DNA of 64,000 nt from Paraconexibacter algicola (lineage in GTDB: Bacteria > Actinomycetota > Thermoleophilia > Solirubrobacterales > Solirubrobacteraceae). A program made the translations under genes and the position numbers. Below the pieces are notes generated by a model, which was not told where the DNA came from, made no database searches, and worked only from the letters and a program-made list of their open reading frames with translations. Shown piece after piece: positions 60,198 to 64,000 of this stretch (position 1 is its first letter; every line of letters begins with the position of its first letter). The stretch is taken from contig NZ_PYYB01000002.1 in NCBI RefSeq assembly GCF_003044185.1, forward strand, positions 186,001 through 250,000, in the 5' to 3' direction.

Positions 60198-61100
60198 TCA
60201 GTCCATCGCCAGCGGCCCGGTGGGCGCCGCGTTGAGGAACTGGTGCACGAACGGGTTCTCGGACTCGAACAGCTCGTCGGCGGGCCCGGACTCGACGATC
60301 CGGCCGCGCCACAGCACCGCGATGTAGTCGGCGACGGTGCGCGCCGTGCCGAGGTGGTGGCTGATGATCACGTAGCAGCCCTTGTTCTCGGCGTGGATCT
60401 CCTGCACGAGCTCGCACAGCAGCGCCGTGCGCACCGGGTCCAGGCCCGAGTCGGGCTCGTCGAAGAAGACGATGTCCGGGTCGAGCACGAGCGCGCGCGC
60501 GAACCCCGCGCGCTTGCGCATGCCGCCGGAGAGCTCGTTGGGCATCTTCTCCGCGGCGTGCCCGAGCCCGACCTCCTTGAGGCGGCGGTTGACGATCGCG
60601 GCGATCTCGTCCTCCCCCTTGTCGGTGTGCATCCGCAGCGGGAAGGCGGTGTTGTCGTAGATGTTCATCGAGCCGAACAGCGCGCCGTCCTGGAACAGCA
60701 GGCCGAAGCGCTTGCGCAGCTCCAGCAGCTCGTCCTCGCGCATGTTCGGGACCGACTGCCCGTGCACGAGGATGTCGCCCGCGTCGGGGCGCATGAGGCC
60801 GACGATCAGGTTGATGAGGACCGACTTGCCGGTGCCGGAGGGGCCGAGCAGCATCGAGACCTGGTCGTCGGGGAACGCGAGGTTCAGCCCGTTCTGGATT
60901 CGCATGCGCCCGAACTGCTTGACGACGTCGACCACCTCGATCGCGTCGCGGCCCGTGTGCTTGCGCTTGGCCCCGGTGTGCCACGAGTACGGGTTGGCGT
61001 CACCCGGCTCGATGCCCGGCACCGTGTAGTCGACGTGCAGGCGCGTGCCCGGGATCGGCTCGTAGTAGGCGCCGGAGTCCTCTTCGTGCTGCTCAACCAC
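60198..61100 (-). CDS. Mce-associated ABC ATPase (MlaF/MceG-like)
   Basis: The 300-residue ATPase energises Mce lipid import. Walker A GPSGTGKS (86-93), Q-loop LFQDGALFGSMN, signature LSGGM (190-194), Walker B with DEPDSGLDP (214-222), and the switch ISHHLGTARTV. The first 50 residues are an acidic extension not seen in MlaF (EQHEEDSGAYYEPIPG). DEPDSGLDP and the SGGM signature fit MlaF and MceG rather than other exporters. GTG start with GGGGAGGA ribosome binding site. Encoded apart from the yrbE-mce operon, separated by a gene on the other strand. Confidence 0.93.
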   Translation of the reverse strand: MVEQHEEDSGAYYEPIPGTRLHVDYTVPGIEPGDANPYSWHTGAKRKHTGRDAIEVVDVVKQFGRMRIQNGLNLAFPDDQVSMLLGPSGTGKSVLINLIVGLMRPDAGDILVHGQSVPNMREDELLELRKRFGLLFQDGALFGSMNIYDNTAFPLRMHTDKGEDEIAAIVNRRLKEVGLGHAAEKMPNELSGGMRKRAGFARALVLDPDIVFFDEPDSGLDPVRTALLCELVQEIHAENKGCYVIISHHLGTARTVADYIAVLWRGRIVESGPADELFESENPFVHQFLNAAPTGPLAMD

Positions 61101-61153
61101 TTCCCTGTCCTCCCCGGACGACGAAACGGCCGCGCGGATGCGCGATCGCGCAG

Positions 61154-61182
61154 ACGATACCCGAACCCTCCGTCGATGTTCA
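61154..61182 (-). promoter_or_regulatory. Promoter of the Mce ATPase gene
   Basis: TGAACA (61177-61182), a 17-base spacer, then TATCGT (61154-61159) on the minus strand; predicted start near 61147 gives a 47-base leader with a ribosome binding site. Confidence 0.5.
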
Positions 61183-61194
61183 CTGGTGTACGTT
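61179..61194. promoter_or_regulatory. Operator-like motif shared by the two Mce promoter regions (site 2), overlapping two promoters
   Basis: CACTGGTGTACGT (61181-61193) matches site 1. It overlaps the -35 of the ATPase promoter on the minus strand and the -10 TACGTT (61189-61194) of the divergent lipoprotein gene. Confidence 0.5.
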
Positions 61195-61202
61195 AGGCCG
61201 CG

Positions 61203-61901
61203 ATGCGGGAGCGAGCGGGAGAGCGCGGCGCCGGTCGGGGAGCGGTCCCCGGGGTCGTCGCGGCCGTCGGCTGCCTGGTGCTCGCCGGCTGTGGCGCGCA
61301 GCCCAGCGGGGACGTCGACGAGCGCGCGGCGACCTACGAGGTCGAGGTCGTGCGGGCCTCCTTCCCGGAGCAGCAGCGCGTCTCGCTGACCTCCGATCTG
61401 GTGCTGACGGTCCGCAACCGCGGCGACCGCGACCTGCCCGAGCTCGCCGTCACGGTCTGGACCGGGAACGCCGGCGTCGAGGCGCCCAAGCCCGAGAAGC
61501 CGTTCTCCCTGCCGGCCGCCGACGCCCGCGCGGGCGATCGCGCGGTCGCGGTGTGGGTGCCGACCCCCGGCTTCCCGAAGATCCGGCCCGCGGGCGCGGC
61601 GGACGACGCCGCGCTGGCGCGCCGGCCGGACGGCGGCGCCGAGATCGCGCAGACCGACACGTTCGCGTTCGGGCCGCTGGCGGCCGGGGCGACCCGCACG
61701 GTCGTCTGGCGGGTCACCGCGGTCCGGGCCGGGCGCTACCGCCTGAACTACGCGGTCGCCGCCGGCCTCGCCGGCCGTGCCCGCGCGGTCGACGCCACCG
61801 GCGCCACGCCCGCGGGCCGGCTGCCGGTCCGCATCACCGCCGCACCGTCGGGCTGCGTGGTCGACGACCGCGGACGCACCAGCGGCGACTGCGACGACTG
61901 A
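61203..61901 (+). CDS. Lipoprotein with CARDB-like beta domain, divergent from the Mce ATPase
   Basis: The 232-residue protein starts with a basic leader and a hydrophobic stretch ending in the lipobox LAGC (GCLVLAGCGAQ), so it is an anchored lipoprotein. The body has strands typical of CARDB/adhesion-like domains (SLTSDLVLTVRNRGDRDLPELAVTVW). ATG lies eight bases after TACGTT. Because no Mce protein here is a lipoprotein and it shares the operator-like site with the ATPase, it may be an accessory of the transporter (inferred). A late Cys pair (SGCVVDDRGRTSGDC) may be disulphide-linked. Confidence 0.8.
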   Translation: MRERAGERGAGRGAVPGVVAAVGCLVLAGCGAQPSGDVDERAATYEVEVVRASFPEQQRVSLTSDLVLTVRNRGDRDLPELAVTVWTGNAGVEAPKPEKPFSLPAADARAGDRAVAVWVPTPGFPKIRPAGAADDAALARRPDGGAEIAQTDTFAFGPLAAGATRTVVWRVTAVRAGRYRLNYAVAAGLAGRARAVDATGATPAGRLPVRITAAPSGCVVDDRGRTSGDCDD

Positions 61902-61950
61902 CCGGGCAGCCGCGACCGACGCGGCGACACGACGGCGGGTGAACGGCTCC

Positions 61951-62424
61951 TCAGGTCGTGCGCACCACGAGCACGTTGCACGGCGCGTGGTGGGTGATCT
62001 TGTTCGGCACGCTGCCCAGCAGGAAGCGCGCCGCGCCGGTCATGCCCTTGTTGCCGACGACGATCAGGTCGGCCCCCTGCTCGTCGGCGATCCTCAGGAT
62101 GGCGTCCGCCGCCTCGCCCTCGCGCGCCAGCGGCGTCACGACCGGGATGTCGTACTCGGCGACGCTCGCCACGTCGGCCTCGAGGCCGGCGAGCGCGTCG
62201 CCGCGCGGGCCGACCGGGCGGGCGACGTCGGCGGGCAGGCCCGCCGGGCTGCGGTCCTCGAGCGTCGGCTCGTACGCGGTGGCGGAGTCCCGGGGCTCCT
62301 TGCCGTAATAGGCGCGGACGATCAGCAGCTCGGCCCCGGTCACGGCGGCCAGCTCGGCGGCCTCGCGCACCGCCTCGCGCGCGGTGGGCGACCCGTCGGT
62401 CCCGACGACGATCTTCTTCGGCAT
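61951..62424 (-). CDS. Universal stress protein (UspA family), ATP-binding type
   Basis: The 157-residue protein has KKIVVGTDGSPTAREAVREA at the start and the ATP-binding motif GNKGMTGAARFLLGSVPNKI (G-x2-G-x9-G-[ST]) near residues 125-144, so it belongs to the ATP-binding Usp group like M. jannaschii MJ0577. ATG is fixed by TAGGGT six bases upstream without ribosome binding site. It is next to clpX but separate; convergent with the lipoprotein gene. Confidence 0.93.
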   Translation of the reverse strand: MPKKIVVGTDGSPTAREAVREAAELAAVTGAELLIVRAYYGKEPRDSATAYEPTLEDRSPAGLPADVARPVGPRGDALAGLEADVASVAEYDIPVVTPLAREGEAADAILRIADEQGADLIVVGNKGMTGAARFLLGSVPNKITHHAPCNVLVVRTT

Positions 62425-62430
62425 GGCGCA

Positions 62431-62436
62431 ACCCTA
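62431..62436 (-). promoter_or_regulatory. -10 hexamer TAGGGT of the Usp gene, leaderless spacing
   Basis: TAGGGT, six bases (TGCGCC), then ATG on the minus strand. Confidence 0.55.
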
Positions 62437-62492
62437 CCCCCGGCCCGCAGGCCGGGATGAGAGCCGCGTCACAGGCCGCCCGCGGGGCGGCG

Positions 62493-63764
<1,272 letters not shown>

Positions 63765-63806
63765 GCTCTCTCTCCCTCGCGGTGACGGCGGGCGGGTGCC
63801 CCGGAG

Positions 63807-64000
63807 CTAGTGCTCCGAGATCACCCGGTCGATGATCCCGTAGGCGGCGGCCTCTTCGGAGGACATGAAGTAGTCGCGCTCGGTGTCGTTCTTCACCTTC
63901 TCCAGGCTCTGCCCGGAGTGGTGGGCGATGATCTCGTCGAGCTTCGCGCGCAGGTCGATGACCTCCTTCGCGTGGATCTCGATGTCGGTCGCCTGGCCCT
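63807..64000 (-). CDS. clpP: ClpP protease, C-terminal part (gene continues past window end)
   Basis: Only the last 64 codons are present: [20 protein letters not shown], then [25 protein letters not shown] and [11 protein letters not shown], which match the C-terminal handle and catalytic-Asp region (DTERDYFMS) of ClpP serine proteases. The stop TAG lies 42 bases before clpX. The catalytic Ser and His lie beyond the window. Confidence 0.95.
   Translation of the reverse strand, partial: GQATDIEIHAKEVIDLRAKLDEIIAHHSGQSLEKVKNDTERDYFMSSEEAAAYGIIDRVISEH

Overview
The window is 64 kb of very GC-rich, gene-dense chromosome from a high-GC actinobacterium. A rod-shape mreBCD-mrdA-rodA block, a six-protein actinobacterial Mce lipid-import cluster, the order rne-rplU-rpmA-(obg)-proB-proA-nadD-rsfS and hrcA-dnaJ-prmA all fit the class Thermoleophilia (Solirubrobacterales-like). 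That placement is inferred from gene content and order; no rRNA is present to confirm it. Almost all genes are housekeeping. I see no insertion sequence, integrase, prophage, CRISPR array or rRNA, and no gene-free stretch longer than 300 bases (the longest is 247 bases, upstream of mreB).

Layout. 1-4.3 kb: end of an alpha/beta hydrolase, hrcA-dnaJ-prmA heat-shock/translation genes, and a pair of MaoC-type dehydratases. 4.3-8.3 kb: an EamA exporter head-to-head with a MocR/GntR regulator, an SDR and a MOSC protein. 8.3-18.7 kb: lepA, murJ, rpsT, then the competence/replication group holA-comEC-comEA behind leuS. 18.7-22.5 kb: an epoxide-hydrolase-like enzyme, a coiled-coil protein, a Tat-exported PhoD phosphatase, and a PD-(D/E)XK nuclease whose reading frame runs straight through tRNA-Ala(GGC). 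22.5-30.8 kb: rsfS, nadD, proA, a 1142-residue exported protein of unknown function, proB, obg. 30.9-32.6 kb: an oppositely oriented SDR, a small membrane protein, rpmA, rplU. 32.6-40.4 kb: rne/rng, rodA, mrdA, mreD, mreC, mreB in one tightly coupled chain. 40.6-49.6 kb: maf, ndk, a zinc-ribbon membrane protein, a 38-residue membrane peptide, a delta-60-repeat exported protein, folC, valS, a small basic protein, a four-helix membrane protein and a sigma-region-4/anti-sigma-like membrane protein. 49.6-61.9 kb: the Mce system (six Mce proteins, two YrbE permeases, a separately transcribed ATPase, and two divergent envelope genes). 61.9-64 kb: a universal stress protein, clpX and the end of clpP.

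The clearest non-gene signal is in the promoters. Many genes have a TANNNT -10 hexamer only 6-9 bases before a GTG or ATG, with no ribosome binding site, which implies widespread leaderless transcription and fixes many start codons. Against that background several operator-like sites stand out: a LexA-type SOS box on the nuclease promoter, tandem PHO-box-like repeats before phoD, two inverted repeats over the back-to-back mocR/eamA starts (whose start codons share one CATG), and one 13-base motif in the two core promoter regions of the Mce system.
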